Source of the DNA: Plectosphaerella cucumerina
Taxonomy: Eukaryota > Ascomycota > Sordariomycetes > Glomerellales > Plectosphaerellaceae
NCBI GenBank assembly: GCA_020746995.1
Contig: JAGPXD010000001.1
Coordinates: 5,208,001 to 5,272,000 of the forward strand
Direction of reading: 5' to 3'
DNA length: 64,000 bases
In this document: positions 32,772 through 43,402 of the stretch, in pieces
How the letters are laid out: each line of letters begins with the position of its first letter
Position numbering within the stretch: the stretch's first letter is position 1
Notes under the pieces: model-generated
Told to the model about the DNA's origin: nothing
Database searches by the model: none
The model's input: the letters and a program-made list of their open reading frames with translations, nothing else
Made by a program: the position numbers and the translations under genes

Positions 32772-35700
32772 ATGGCCGCCTCCGCCGTCATGGACCCGAC
32801 CTCCTCCAGACGGTCATCCGTCGCACCCTCCTCGCGCCCCGTCCCCCGATCCCGCACGCAGAGCGTCTCCAGCGACCGCCCTTCGACCATCATGAGCCCC
32901 GGACTCTCCTCTCCGCCCCTTGCGGTCTCGCCAGAGGCCGCCTTCATCGCCGCCTCGGCCGCCTCCCAGATCGTCACAAACGACCACGATAGCCACGCCA
33001 CCACATGGTACGATGAACATGCCGTCGAGCCAAACGCAGAGACCGCCATGGTCTCCCCCGGCGCTCTGCTGCTGGTCAACAACTTCCTGGACCAGCTGCT
33101 CTTCAACTTCCTCCACGTGTCCAGAGGCACGACATTACAGTCTCTGCGTCCGGCCGTCACCGACATTTTGAAACCGAGGCTCGCAAAAGACGCCATCAAC
33201 AACGCCGACGAGGAGCTCAGGGAATACCTTGGCGGTGGTGACGAGCACGACTTCGATGCCAACCTCAACGGTGATGCCGCCGGAAGCTGGGATCTGGAGC
33301 TTGTCTGGAAACGCACCCGTCTCCGGTGTATGGTGTACTCGTCACTGGGTGACATGGAGGAAGATGATGAGGACTTCTACACAGAGCAGGAGAACCTCGA
33401 GCCCGGTGCCGAGGAGCATGGCTCCGAGATTGTCTCTCCGGCAGTCGCCATCTTCCTAACCTCGATCCTCGAGTTCATGGGAGAAGCGGCACTGGTCGTC
33501 GCCGGCCAGGCCGCCTATCACCGAATGCAGGCACAAGTCGAGAGAGAGCTGAAGGAAGGCCTCAGGACCCCTGGTGCCATCGCCGACCGCATCGTCGTGG
33601 AGGAGCTTGACATGGAGCGTGTGGCCCTTGACAGAACTCTGGGCAGGCTATGGAGAGCCTGGAAGAAGCGTATCCGGTCACCGGGTCCTGATGGTTTGCG
33701 CCCCTTGTCCCGTGCTTCTTTCGGCCACCTTCGCAAGACGAGCAGCGCCAGTGAGCTGCTGCGGTGGACCAGGAGAACCGGAGATGAGGCGGCTGAGCCC
33801 GAGGAGAGTATCATCCGGCGCGACAGTATGCCGGAAGCCCAACCAGACAAGGAGACTGTCACCGAGGGCGACGCACCGAAACAGTCCCTGGAGCCGTCTG
33901 ACATTCCCCTACCAGTCGATGACCGAGACATTGAGGAGATTGAAGTTCCGGGCCTCGTCTCCTACAGTGACACCGAGGAAAGTGACGAAGAGGACACGGC
34001 GCAGTTCCGTTTCAAGAGGCCCAAGAGTCTTGTTCTGCTCTCCCAGCCCATCTTCACCGCCCTCCCCACCCCTCCACTGAGCCCTATCAAGCCTTCCTCC
34101 CGCAAGCGCTCCAGCTCCTTGCCCAGCGCCCTCTCGACCACAATTCGCAGGGAGGCCAAGCGCCCCAGAATCGAGGTCACGGATACCGACGAGCAAAAGG
34201 AGCCCCAGCAGGATCAACCGGAAGTCCCCACGGAAAAGGGAACGGATGAGGCGGTTGTCGTAGAGCCAGTCCCCGAGGCGGCAAACCCCGCACCGGAGGA
34301 GACTGAACCAGCAGTCGATGAGGCACCGGCGTTCAAACCACGAAGCTCGAAACGCCAGTCAGTCCATGGGGCCCAGTTGCTGGCCGCCGCAGGCGCAGCC
34401 GCCATACTTCCCGTTTCGAAGAGCCTCGAGAACAAACCCGGCACGACAACCGCAGAGAAGGCACAGCCGCCCTCGGGGCAAGACGCCAAGCAGAAAGCCG
34501 AGTCAATTGCATCCGACGATGAGGCTGACGATCTCGACGATGAGGAGCCTCAGATTCTCACCTCTGCAAGGGTTTCCATCACGGGACGCAGTTCTCCTGC
34601 CGTTTCCGACGCTGGCAAGGTTCCCTCGATCAACACCAACACCCTCCAAAGGACACCCAGCGTTCACTCCGCACGAGTTATTGACGTTGTTGGTCCCAAG
34701 AGTCCCATTATGCCGCCAAGCAGCCGGTCGCGAACCCCGTCCGTCGAGGCTGCGGAGAGGATGCGAGCTGCTAGCATCTCACGAGCAAGCAATGGGTTGC
34801 ACACGCCGCCCATCGCTGAGGAGGAGAAGTCACTCTCTACGGCATCTGATCTCGCGGCGCGAGGTGCGACATCGGTGCCTAGGAACCGCTCCCCCGTTGA
34901 GAAACCCGCACGACGTCCAAGTGCCAACCCGTCAATCTCAGAGGTTGACGAAGATGCGGCAAACTCCCTGCGGAGACCTGCGAGAACCAGCTCGATACCG
35001 ATCAACAAGAACATCACCCCCATCAACACGGATCTTGCCGAGCAAGACTCGGAGGACGATATCGACTTGCCCATCTTTGGGTCCGTCGTGCGTCAGCCAG
35101 GCTCGCCGCGTCAAGATCACAGCTCTCAATCGACAAAGGTCACAATTCTCAGCAACACGCAGGCGTCTGCTCAGCCCTCTCGACGGACCTCCAACCCATC
35201 GACCCCTCGCAAATCACCAGTCCAGGCCCGTGGATCTCTCCCAGACGAAAGACAAGTACGACGCCCCTCTTCGACATCTCCCGACCTCTCCGGGAGCATC
35301 GGCATCGTCTCCGTCGAGCGGCATTCACCGGGCCGCGACTCTACGGAGCGCAGGCGGCTTCACACCTCTGGCTCATCGGTGTCATCGGCGGCGGCGAAGA
35401 TTCGACCCGTCAGGACGTCAGAGGACAGCAAGGGGTCGTCGCGTGCCAATGACAACGTTGCCCGTAACTTTGAGGAGCTCATCCAGAGCGACGAGACGAT
35501 TCAGTACACCTTGACCCCCGAAAACATGCGGGACGATAAGCCAAGCCGTTCCGCCCAGAACAGCCCTGTCGTTGGGTCAAAGTCCAGGAGAAGCGAGGAG
35601 CCCTACAGCGCCAACACCGAACGGTCTCGTTCGAGCTCCAACGCCCCGGTCAAGCGGAGTACATCTGTCAGCCGTACTACGGGATTGCACTCCCACCCTA

Positions 35701-36944
35701 TCCAGCCGCCGAAGCCCAAGGGCTACATTCCTCGCGCTCCCCCCGGAGCGTCGTCATCGGCTACAAGGGCAGGTGGCCCGCAGGCGAGGGATGCCAGGGT
35801 GGCGCGCGAGTCTGTGTTGGACTTTGCCGACTTCATCCGCTCGACTGGCCCCACGGCGGACAATGGTCCTGCGCCCCTTCGCGGCGCGAACGGGCAGCCC
35901 CTGACCTCTGCGAACAACACTGTTGAGTCAAAGAGGAGTGCATCCAACAGCAACCGGAACCGCCTTCAGGCCCGCGAGGCTGTCATTGATGGAAGGGAGG
36001 ACAACTCTGATCTCATCGACTTCATCCGTCGCGGACCCCAGAACTCAGCCAATCCCCGCATTCCGAGACATGTCGCCCCTTTCCGAAGCACGATGGACTC
36101 GGACCAGATGAGCGGCGCCGTGGGTGGCAAGGCCGTCGACGCCAGCATCCCGGACATCCGCTACAGCCAGGCCTCCACAAACATGACGGATGTGACGATG
36201 CCATCGGTGCAGTCCTCGGTCAACTCCCAGAGCGCTCTCATCAAGAATAACAGGTCAAACGAGATCATCGACGAGGAGGATATGATGCCCAAGCGCACGA
36301 GACGCCGTGTCAAGGACCCGTATGCGATCGACTTCAGCGACGAGGAGGACGACGAGCTCTTCGAGGAGGCGCCCAGGCCGCCACCCAAGAAGGAAGAGAG
36401 CCTGGCTGAGTTCCTTCGCAACTACGAGCCGCCGCCGGAGCCCACGCCTCAGATCATCCCCCAGAACAAGCCAAAGAAGAAGCTGTCCGCCCCCAGCCTG
36501 ATGGGCCGCTTCTCCCGCGGTCTCTCGAGCAGCCATGGCAACAAGGCTCCCAGCCCTGCCCCCGCCGCCGCCCCTGCCGCGGGTCCATCCAACGGTGCCT
36601 ACGGCGTCGACTCTCGATCTACCAGCAGCCGATCCGGCGGAGGCCGTGGCTACGTGCCCATCCAGGTCAACATGCCTGGCGCCGGACTGGACGTCTACGG
36701 CGGACCAGACCGGCCATCCATCCAGGGTGCTGCATCTACCGGGCGGGTTCCGATGAAGAGGTTCGAGCCTCGCGATGCCGTCTCGCAGACGAGCCGCACA
36801 AACGACCTCGCCAACTTCCTGCGCGACTCGGAGCCGCCCCCGGGCATCCCGTCCAACCCGGTCGCCTACTCCCCCAGGGAGCCGGAAAGCACCAGCTCCT
36901 TCTCCAAGGTCTTTGGCCGCCGCAAGAAGTCTACGGCCGCCTAG
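32772..36944 (+). CDS. Large, mostly disordered protein with N-terminal histone-fold-like region
   Basis: A 1390-residue protein in one exon. Homologues in fungal genomes are often labelled 'Flo11'-like because of their Ser/Pro content; that name says little about function. The only compact part is N-terminal: hydrophobic helical segments at about 94-153 (SPGALLLVNNFLDQLLFNFLHVSRGTTLQSLRPAVTDILKPRLAKDAINNADEELREYL) and 221-260 (VSPAVAIFLTSILEFMGEAALVVAGQAAYHR). The second resembles the alpha2 helix of histone H2A. The rest is Ser/Pro/Glu-rich with repeated DFADFIR, DLIDFIRRGP, LAEFLRNYEPPPEP and LANFLRDSEPPPG motifs and several basic patches. There is no signal peptide or GPI signal, so a cell-wall flocculin is unlikely. 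The ATG at 32772 has a good context; the frame is open 49 codons earlier without an ATG. Confidence 0.8.
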   Translation: MAASAVMDPTSSRRSSVAPSSRPVPRSRTQSVSSDRPSTIMSPGLSSPPLAVSPEAAFIAASAASQIVTNDHDSHATTWYDEHAVEPNAETAMVSPGALLLVNNFLDQLLFNFLHVSRGTTLQSLRPAVTDILKPRLAKDAINNADEELREYLGGGDEHDFDANLNGDAAGSWDLELVWKRTRLRCMVYSSLGDMEEDDEDFYTEQENLEPGAEEHGSEIVSPAVAIFLTSILEFMGEAALVVAGQAAYHRMQAQVERELKEGLRTPGAIADRIVVEELDMERVALDRTLGRLWRAWKKRIRSPGPDGLRPLSRASFGHLRKTSSASELLRWTRRTGDEAAEPEESIIRRDSMPEAQPDKETVTEGDAPKQSLEPSDIPLPVDDRDIEEIEVPGLVSYSDTEESDEEDTAQFRFKRPKSLVLLSQPIFTALPTPPLSPIKPSSRKRSSSLPSALSTTIRREAKRPRIEVTDTDEQKEPQQDQPEVPTEKGTDEAVVVEPVPEAANPAPEETEPAVDEAPAFKPRSSKRQSVHGAQLLAAAGAAAILPVSKSLENKPGTTTAEKAQPPSGQDAKQKAESIASDDEADDLDDEEPQILTSARVSITGRSSPAVSDAGKVPSINTNTLQRTPSVHSARVIDVVGPKSPIMPPSSRSRTPSVEAAERMRAASISRASNGLHTPPIAEEEKSLSTASDLAARGATSVPRNRSPVEKPARRPSANPSISEVDEDAANSLRRPARTSSIPINKNITPINTDLAEQDSEDDIDLPIFGSVVRQPGSPRQDHSSQSTKVTILSNTQASAQPSRRTSNPSTPRKSPVQARGSLPDERQVRRPSSTSPDLSGSIGIVSVERHSPGRDSTERRRLHTSGSSVSSAAAKIRPVRTSEDSKGSSRANDNVARNFEELIQSDETIQYTLTPENMRDDKPSRSAQNSPVVGSKSRRSEEPYSANTERSRSSSNAPVKRSTSVSRTTGLHSHPIQPPKPKGYIPRAPPGASSSATRAGGPQARDARVARESVLDFADFIRSTGPTADNGPAPLRGANGQPLTSANNTVESKRSASNSNRNRLQAREAVIDGREDNSDLIDFIRRGPQNSANPRIPRHVAPFRSTMDSDQMSGAVGGKAVDASIPDIRYSQASTNMTDVTMPSVQSSVNSQSALIKNNRSNEIIDEEDMMPKRTRRRVKDPYAIDFSDEEDDELFEEAPRPPPKKEESLAEFLRNYEPPPEPTPQIIPQNKPKKKLSAPSLMGRFSRGLSSSHGNKAPSPAPAAAPAAGPSNGAYGVDSRSTSSRSGGGRGYVPIQVNMPGAGLDVYGGPDRPSIQGAASTGRVPMKRFEPRDAVSQTSRTNDLANFLRDSEPPPGIPSNPVAYSPREPESTSSFSKVFGRRKKSTAA

Positions 36945-37898
36945 ACGTCCGTGAACACTTCGTCATGGATTTCCTCCATCTTCTCTCACCCCTTATCACG
37001 ACCGATCTACCGCCGATCATCCAACAACTCTTGACATTTCTTTTAATCTCTCCGGCTCACTCGCCGGCCGCCACCATACCGCCATTTACCTCCTGTACAT
37101 ATTCCTTCTCACATTCGCCCCGTTCATCCAGCGGCGGCCCCCAAACTTTTCTATCTTCGGCTGCGGGGCGGATTAAAGCGGTCATCATCATCCACCCCCA
37201 ACATGAGCCCCCCTCTTCCATGCCCGTTGCGATGCCACTCGGGCCTCCCGGCGGGCGACCTGCGTCTGTTGGATTCTTTATTCTGCTTCTCCTTCTTCTG
37301 CTCTGCCTGCGCATCATGTACGATGAGACATTTGGGACGGATTCATTGGGTTCATGCCGCCCCGAGACCACGGCTGCGGTGACGGGCTTTTGGCCCCTGG
37401 GAGGAAACTCTGCTTGAAAATGACAATTAAGACATGTTGGTGAACGAAAGAAGAATCTGCCTCTCTGCTCGTGATGGTGTCTCTCGTTTGCATGCCTGCT
37501 CAGCAGGCCTCGCTGCCCAGTGCTACGTGGCGACCATGGAGTTCTCACTCTCGTTCTCCTTACAGTCCAGATTTCAGCGGTTGTGATGAAGGGTGATTCA
37601 TGAATAGAGGCTGTCGAGGCCCGAGACAGGTAGCTCCTCTACAGAGTGGCCAAATCCTAAAAGAGAATGGCGTCTAAGTAACGGCAGCAAACCTCGACTC
37701 AAAGATGCCGTCGATCAACCTCCCTATCTCCACTGTCCCCTCGTCCCCTGACCTTATTCCGACTTGCCGTATGTTCCAGTGAAGGACAGCAGCACACATA
37801 CCAGTCCCTGATAACCTCTGACACCTTGTATCTTTGCCTGCGATGGTGGCAACGATTCCTGTAGTAGAGGTCGATAGAGACGTAGGTGGATGTCTGAT
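36945..37898. other. Convergent intergenic region
   Basis: Lies between the stop codons of the 1390-residue gene and the zinc-knuckle gene, and holds both 3' untranslated regions. No gene seen. Confidence 0.5.
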
Positions 37899-39562
37899 TT
37901 ACCAATCACCACCGCCGCCAACAGGCTCGACGTTGGAGGCGGCGTTGAAGCCGTCAGCCTCGCCATGACCGCCGTTGTCGTACTCATCCTCCTGCTTGGG
38001 CGCGGAGCACTGGTACTGTTTGTGGCCCATCTCGCCACAGTTGTTGCACTTGATGCGCGAGACTGGTAGAGTGTTAGTGTATGGATGTCGTCAGGTTTTG
38101 GGGGAGAGGAGGCATTACCATCGACGGGCTTGGGGCATTCACGAGCCTGGTGACCCTCCTCGTCACAGTTGCGGCATTTGAGCTTGCGAGGCTCGGGGCA
38201 ATCGCGGGAGATGTGGCCCTCTCCACCACAGTTGTGGCAAGCGCGACCACCACCGCCACCCTGGGGACAGTCGCGAGAGAAGTGACCCACTGGCGTGGTT
38301 CGTTAGCAGAGTTTTGGGTATTTGAGGGGATGGGGGTGAAGGCAGGCGTACTCTCGTGGCATTTGTTGCACTCGACGTTGTCGGCGTTGCGAGGCTCGGT
38401 GCACTCGTTGGACTTGTGGCCACCCTGGCCGCAGTTGCGGCAGGCGAAGCGATCCTTGCGGGGGATGGGGCCTAGGAAAGATGTTGATTAGCCTTGATCA
38501 GGTGTTCACACAGGGGCGATGGGGAACTCACAATCACGGACGCGGTGACCATCCTCATCGCAGTTGTAGCAATGAACGGTGACGGCAGCACGCTCCTCCT
38601 TGGGGGCCTCACAGGCCTTGGTGATGTGGCCCAGCTCACCGCAGTTGAAGCAGCGAGGAATGAAGTTGTTGACGGCCTCTCCAGCGTCGGCGAGGCGCTC
38701 CAGGTTCTCCTCCGGAGTCTTGGGCCAAGCCTCGAACTCACGAGGACGGCTAGCCTTCTCGGAGAAGCGGAAGCTGGCGTAGTACTTCTTTCCGAGATTG
38801 CCCTGGAGGTCCATGAGGGTCATGGTGGGGATGATCTCGCGCTCGAGACCGATGATGTAGACCTTCATGTTCTGGCGACGGAAGGCCTGCTCGACCTGAA
38901 GGTAGGTCAGGTCGGGGTGGTGCTTGAGGTAGGCCATGAGAGCCGTCTTGACCTCGATGGCATCACGATCGCTGACAGCCTCGATGATGGCATCCCAAGC
39001 CTCGGTATCGGTCATGTCAGGGTAGACCGAGTAGTCGATCCTGCGAGGGTTGGTGCACTCAGTCACCTCGTGTCCTAAGGAAGATGGTGTCAGAAAACGT
39101 CAAGAAGAAATCAATCAGGGACAACTCACCCTCCTCCTTGCAGTTGCGGCAAGTCTCAGCAGGCTTCTGGGGGCAGTCCTTGCGAAGATGATCAGGGTCA
39201 CCGCAGATCCTGCAGGTCATAGGGGCCTTGTCGGGGCAATCGGCCTTGTTGTGGCTAAATAGTCAAAGTTAAAATTCAGCGCCAACGATGCTGTAGAAGG
39301 AGTCTGATGCGGGTACGAACCCAGGCTGGCCGCAGCCGAAGCAAGCGCGATCGCCACCGCCGCCATCGAAGCCGTTGGCCTGACCATCGTCGCCGTTGCC
39401 ATGATCGTCGTACTCATTGGTACCGCCAGCCTCGTGAGCGGGAGCGGTGTTGAAGTCGTCGTTGCCAGCGGCAGCAAAGGCGTCGCCAGCAGGGGCCGCG
39501 CCCCAGGGGTCAGCGGCGGCGGCGGCGCCGCCGCCGTTGTTGTTTCCGTCGTCCCAGGACAT
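37899..39562 (-). CDS. Ten-zinc-knuckle nucleic-acid-binding protein (CnjB/Gis2-like)
   Basis: A 454-residue protein in six exons: complement(39321..39562, 39130..39254, 38532..39074, 38352..38471, 38119..38289, 37899..38062), introns 55-66 nt, all in phase. It carries ten CX2CX4HX4C knuckles: three after a Gly/Ala/Asp-rich N-terminus (CFGCGQPGHNKADC, CRICGDPDHLRKDC, CRNCKEEGHEVTEC), a folded insert of about 150 residues (DYSVYPDMTDTEAWDAIIEAVSDRDAIEVKTALMAYLKHHPDLTYLQVEQAFRRQ...), and then seven more ending in CNNCGEMGHKQYQC. The knuckles place it with CNBP/Gis2 proteins that bind single-stranded nucleic acid; fungal forms with the insert are annotated as CnjB-type. Several introns split knuckles just before the His, as if exons shuffled with the repeats. 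Confidence 0.93.
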
Positions 39563-41290
39563 GATGTAGTAGCTCTCGTACTCGGGAATGTCGTAGAATG
39601 CAGAATTCAGGTTCGCACGAATGCCGGAGTTGAAATCGGAGAATTCGTCCGAGTCAACAGAGCGGATGGATGGAGTAGGGTCTTGGTGCGTTCAGAACTT
39701 GACTCGAATTGAGAGGGAGAAGTTGGGGATCTGTGGTGTGGAAGAGTGGTGGGAAGAGAGGTGGGTGTGAGGAGTTTTTCTCAAGAATGGGAAAGGGCAG
39801 GCAGTGGGAGATATTTCTGGTGGGAAACAAACAAAAGATCACCTGAGGCAGGCGGGGCAGGTGTGCTGGGTGCGGACAGGTAAAGGTGGAAGGTCCCAGC
39901 TCAAAACAGAAACGGGAAGGAGCAGATCAGACCAGGCATCACCAGCCTTGTTCGGGCAACTGCCACTGGCTCTGTGGAGACATACTGCCAGCAGTGCCAG
40001 GGCAGGCACCGCGGTTCGCCCAGCGGCCTGATGCAGATGGTGCCTGCCTGGCCAGAGCTCAATTAGGAGCCTGAGACACCCGATGCGAGGATCTCGTAAG
40101 GCAAAGCACCCGAAGATCGAGTCCCAAGGGTGGATTTCGAGGAGGACGCTTCGAACTGGGGTGTGTACTTACTACCGAAATCAAGTGAAGTCACCCAAGT
40201 GCTATCACTTCCACGCCGAATGTGTCGGCCCTGGGGCTCCTTCATCTGGTACGGAGGCATAATATCTTGTGCTTCAAACGGGTGCGGTTTGAGAAGCAGT
40301 AAAGTGAAAGCGAAGTGGTGAGTTGTGCTCTTGAGCTCGAGGTCCAATGTGAGGAGGAAGAGAGAGGTCTTTGATCTGAAGAGATCAAGTTCTAGGAATC
40401 TCCAGAGCTCTTTTAAAGGTCAGGACGAACTGCGCTAGTATTCACTGATTCCTGGCGGGCCAATGGGCGGCTTTCCTTTGCGGCCATGGTGATAATTCAC
40501 GGAAATCCGACCTGATCGCACGTGACCCGAGCGCCTGGGTGCCATCTGTGTATATCAAAAAGGAAAGAGCCGGTGTTTCGGTGAGTGATCTTTGAACACG
40601 ACTGCAAGCTGCACATGCCAACTTGGCTTGAGGCCTGCTCCGACGATGCTGGTGGTGTTTGGTGTTTTGGGTTCTACTCAGGACGCCCTCGACGACACAA
40701 GGGTGGCCCGCTGAGAAACACCACAGCTTCGCTAAGCACAAAACTTGAGTGAGAGAACTCTGGTTATCAATGCAGTTGTTTGAAGCCTGAAGTGACAATT
40801 ATTCTTCGAGAAGTATCACGGAGTGATGATGCTCTTGATGAAGCAACTCGGCCGTTTGTCGTTGACGATGTCCGTCTGCTTAGTAACTTGGACCCGCACC
40901 AAGCTTACCGCGTAGATGCCCCTTTTTTTCTCCGCGATCGATCTGGTGTGACAAGGGGGGTAGAGGACTTGCTGCTTTAGCACCTTGCCCTAAGGTAGCC
41001 AGGAGTCCGGACGAACGTCTCCTTACTCGTAGTCTTGACCTACGTCGCTGGGCACAGGATTGTCAGTGAATATTGAGGGGATCGAATGTGAGGTACACAT
41101 CGACTTGACATCAATGGATCGGACATTCAAGCCGAGGCGCACAGATTTCTCAACAGAGCACAAGTTCGGACCTGCGGTCGGATGCTTTCTGCAATGGCCC
41201 GTCAGTCAAGGCTGGCGACATGAGCGTAAGGAGGATGAGACCTCAACCCCAGCTATCTAGGCCAGGGCAAGCAAAATGAGCAAAAAGAAA

Positions 41291-41362
41291 CTCTCCGACG
41301 GGGAATTGAACCCCGGTCTCCAGCGTGACAAGCTGGCATACTAGCCACTATACGATCGGAGA
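41291..41362 (-). tRNA. tRNA-Asp (GTC)
   Basis: A 72-nt cloverleaf read on the minus strand. The acceptor stem TCTCCGA/TCGGAGA pairs fully, with discriminator G. The anticodon loop CTTGTCACG gives GTC, and the T arm is CCGGGGTTCAATTCCCCG. No intron. Five T (plus-strand A at 41282-41286) follow as a Pol III stop. Confidence 0.96.
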
Positions 41363-42494
41363 AGGCGGATGTTGACCGTTGTGTCATTGTCCTGTGGGTC
41401 GAGGAAACCTCTGCCGAGGGGGCTTGAATGGGGCGTCAATGGACCACACCAAGGAACAGGACTACCCAGGTCAGTGGTCAAGTTTGGTTCAGAGACCAGA
41501 TGGGTCTGCGTTCATGCATCGAAGCCGCCGAACTTGCCGACTCCTCACTGAATGTCGTTGCCTGCCTGTTAGATGCATCTGCACCCTGTTCATGCTAAAA
41601 AGGATTCAGCCTGAGACGCAGAGGCTAGAAATCGGGTCCAGCTTGCATCATCAACCGATGGAATGGGTGCTCGACGCAGATGTTGCGGCACAGCACTCGA
41701 CTTCCTGCATCATATCCCACATTGACACCATGGCAAACACCCATGGCGCGGGAGAAATCATCGTATAGCTTTCGCAAGCTTCGTACAATACCAATTGGCG
41801 ATGTAACCTCTCTGCAGATCACTTGGCCCATCTTTCGCCCGGCTTGGTAGGGTCAATGCAACTGAATCCTTCTCGAATTAGCCGCAGGACTGATCTGGGC
41901 AAGTCGCAGGGAACAGATCCCTCCCACGCATGCATGATGCAGGCGCCGAATCGACTTGTGCATAGCAAAGCCTCAGACACCCACTCTAGGACGATACCCG
42001 CTGAGCATGTTGCGAGGGGACCGTCAAATGTTGACATGCACGCCAGTACCTACAGAGAATAGGTCCCTGGAGTCAATGTCAAGCTCGTAGAGACAGGCAA
42101 AAGCAAACGTGCTCATCTACCAGGCTCTAATTCGTCCGATGCCGACCCGCAAGCTCTCTTTCTGTGAACTCACCAGGCTGATATCAAGTCCCTGAGCGAA
42201 TGGCACGCATTTAAATCAGGTGTGTTTCCTATGGTCATGATCTCATGTTGTCGGTGCACGCCCTCGTCTGCCTACCAAAAACGGAGCGGCTTGTCGTTCT
42301 TGGAGCACAGAGCGTCCTGGAAAGTCCAGTACCAATTTGGAGGCAAGGGGCTAGGAAGCTTCTTTTTGTCACCTGCAGTGATCATGCAGTGTAGATCTAG
42401 AGCTCATCATGCACGACTATCAGGCTCGACCAGTGGGTTCCGGTAACCCTGCGATAATCTCGTAACCAAGCCGATGGCGGAGGCGCAGAAGACC

Positions 42495-42572
42495 AAAAAG
42501 ACCCTCTCCGGGCATCCTGCTATGCAGGAATCCGGAGGGGTAGAAAGCCGCCTAGCTGTAGAAGGCGGTTTT
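42495..42572 (-). other. Two stem-loops and T5 stop downstream of the tRNA-like element
   Basis: Stem-loop B (about 42,542-42,572) pairs AAAGCCGCCT with AAGGCGGTTTT around a short loop. Stem-loop A (about 42,500-42,542) pairs CTCCGG with CCGGAG and CCTGC with GCAGG. Read on the minus strand, both follow the tRNA-like part and end at five T (plus-strand A at 42495-42499), giving a possible transcript of about 160 nt. Confidence 0.5.
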
Positions 42573-42653
42573 ACTCGCGGCGGGATTTGAACCCGCGCAG
42601 GCTCTGCGCTAGTGGCCCAGAGGCTGTCGACTTAACCGCTGGGCCACAGCTGG
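42573..42653 (-). pseudogene. tRNA-like element of the Ser/Leu class (degenerate)
   Basis: On the minus strand there is an A-box match (TGGCCCAGCGG), a perfect T arm and B box (GCGGGTTCAAATCCCGC) and a long variable arm (GCGCA..TGCGC), as in type II tRNAs. But the acceptor ends (about CCAGCTG and CGCGAGT) do not pair, and the anticodon stem positions ACAGC and CCACT do not pair either. It is therefore not a normal tRNA. Either it is a decayed copy, or its function rests on Pol III transcription rather than decoding (see findings). Confidence 0.6.
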
Positions 42654-43207
42654 CCCGATGAGAAGTACAGGAAGTCAAGGGGCTGTATAGGAAAGTAGCA
42701 GGTGCGGCAGGTGGGTGAGTGTGCAAAGGACAGTGTGGGTAACGCTGAGTCGGCAGGAAGCGTACATGAGTCCGATGTTCCACCCAATCGTCAGAAACCT
42801 AAACGAATAAACGAGTGAACGACACAAAGTGGATGTCTGGAACTCCTTGGCTAAATAAGATGTGTGACTTTGAGAATTGGCTAAAGTCGAGAGTTGGAGC
42901 ATGATGATCAAACTTGAAGGAGTCCAGGGACTAGCCAACCTGGGTGCATTGACGAGCGCCAGCAACACCAAGGTGGCGACGGAGATGCCGACTACAGCCT
43001 CGAGGGGTAGCTGAACTGACATGGCGGATGATCCATCAACTTACAGTGCATGCTGTACACCACAGACATCCAATCTAACAAAGTTCGTCCGTGACATGTG
43101 GCGAGACGGCCCAACCGCCGAACCCCTCACTCCCTCATGTCGAAGCCGGAGAGAAGAGTTTGTGGTAGGTAAGTGAGAAATTACACGCAGGTTAATCCAG
43201 AGGAATA

Positions 43208-43216
43208 ACTATAAGT
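43208..43216 (+). promoter_or_regulatory. TATA-like box of the small secreted protein gene
   Basis: ACTATAAGT about 190 bp before the ATG, followed by a CT-rich, ATC-rich leader. Weak evidence from sequence alone. Confidence 0.35.
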
Positions 43217-43402
43217 AGGAGGTCATTGCCCTCTCCAATGTCAAGTATCGTTCTCATCATCCTCATCATCAAAAACACCAAGCAGCCACCAGCAAGTCCA
43301 GCTGTAAGTCAGATCACCCTACCGCCGCCTTCGACACCTCATCTCCCAGACAGCAGAACTAATCTGGCCACCTGGCAGTACAGCTCATCCACTTCAATCA
43401 TC

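Larger units (their letters stand above)
39563..43402. other. 3.8-kb non-coding region with tRNA units
   Basis: Contains the zinc-knuckle gene promoter (CT-rich on its strand), tRNA-Asp and the tRNA-like Pol III unit. Composition is less GC-rich than the genes around it. No coding frame has support. Confidence 0.5.

Noticed and set aside
42500..42572. Bacterial-type intrinsic terminators, suggesting transferred bacterial DNA
   Set aside because: The hairpins look like terminators, but no bacterial gene is near, and the T5 run fits a Pol III stop on the minus strand.
39600..43400. Transposon remnant in the less GC-rich region
   Set aside because: No transposase or reverse transcriptase fragment, terminal repeats or target duplications were seen.
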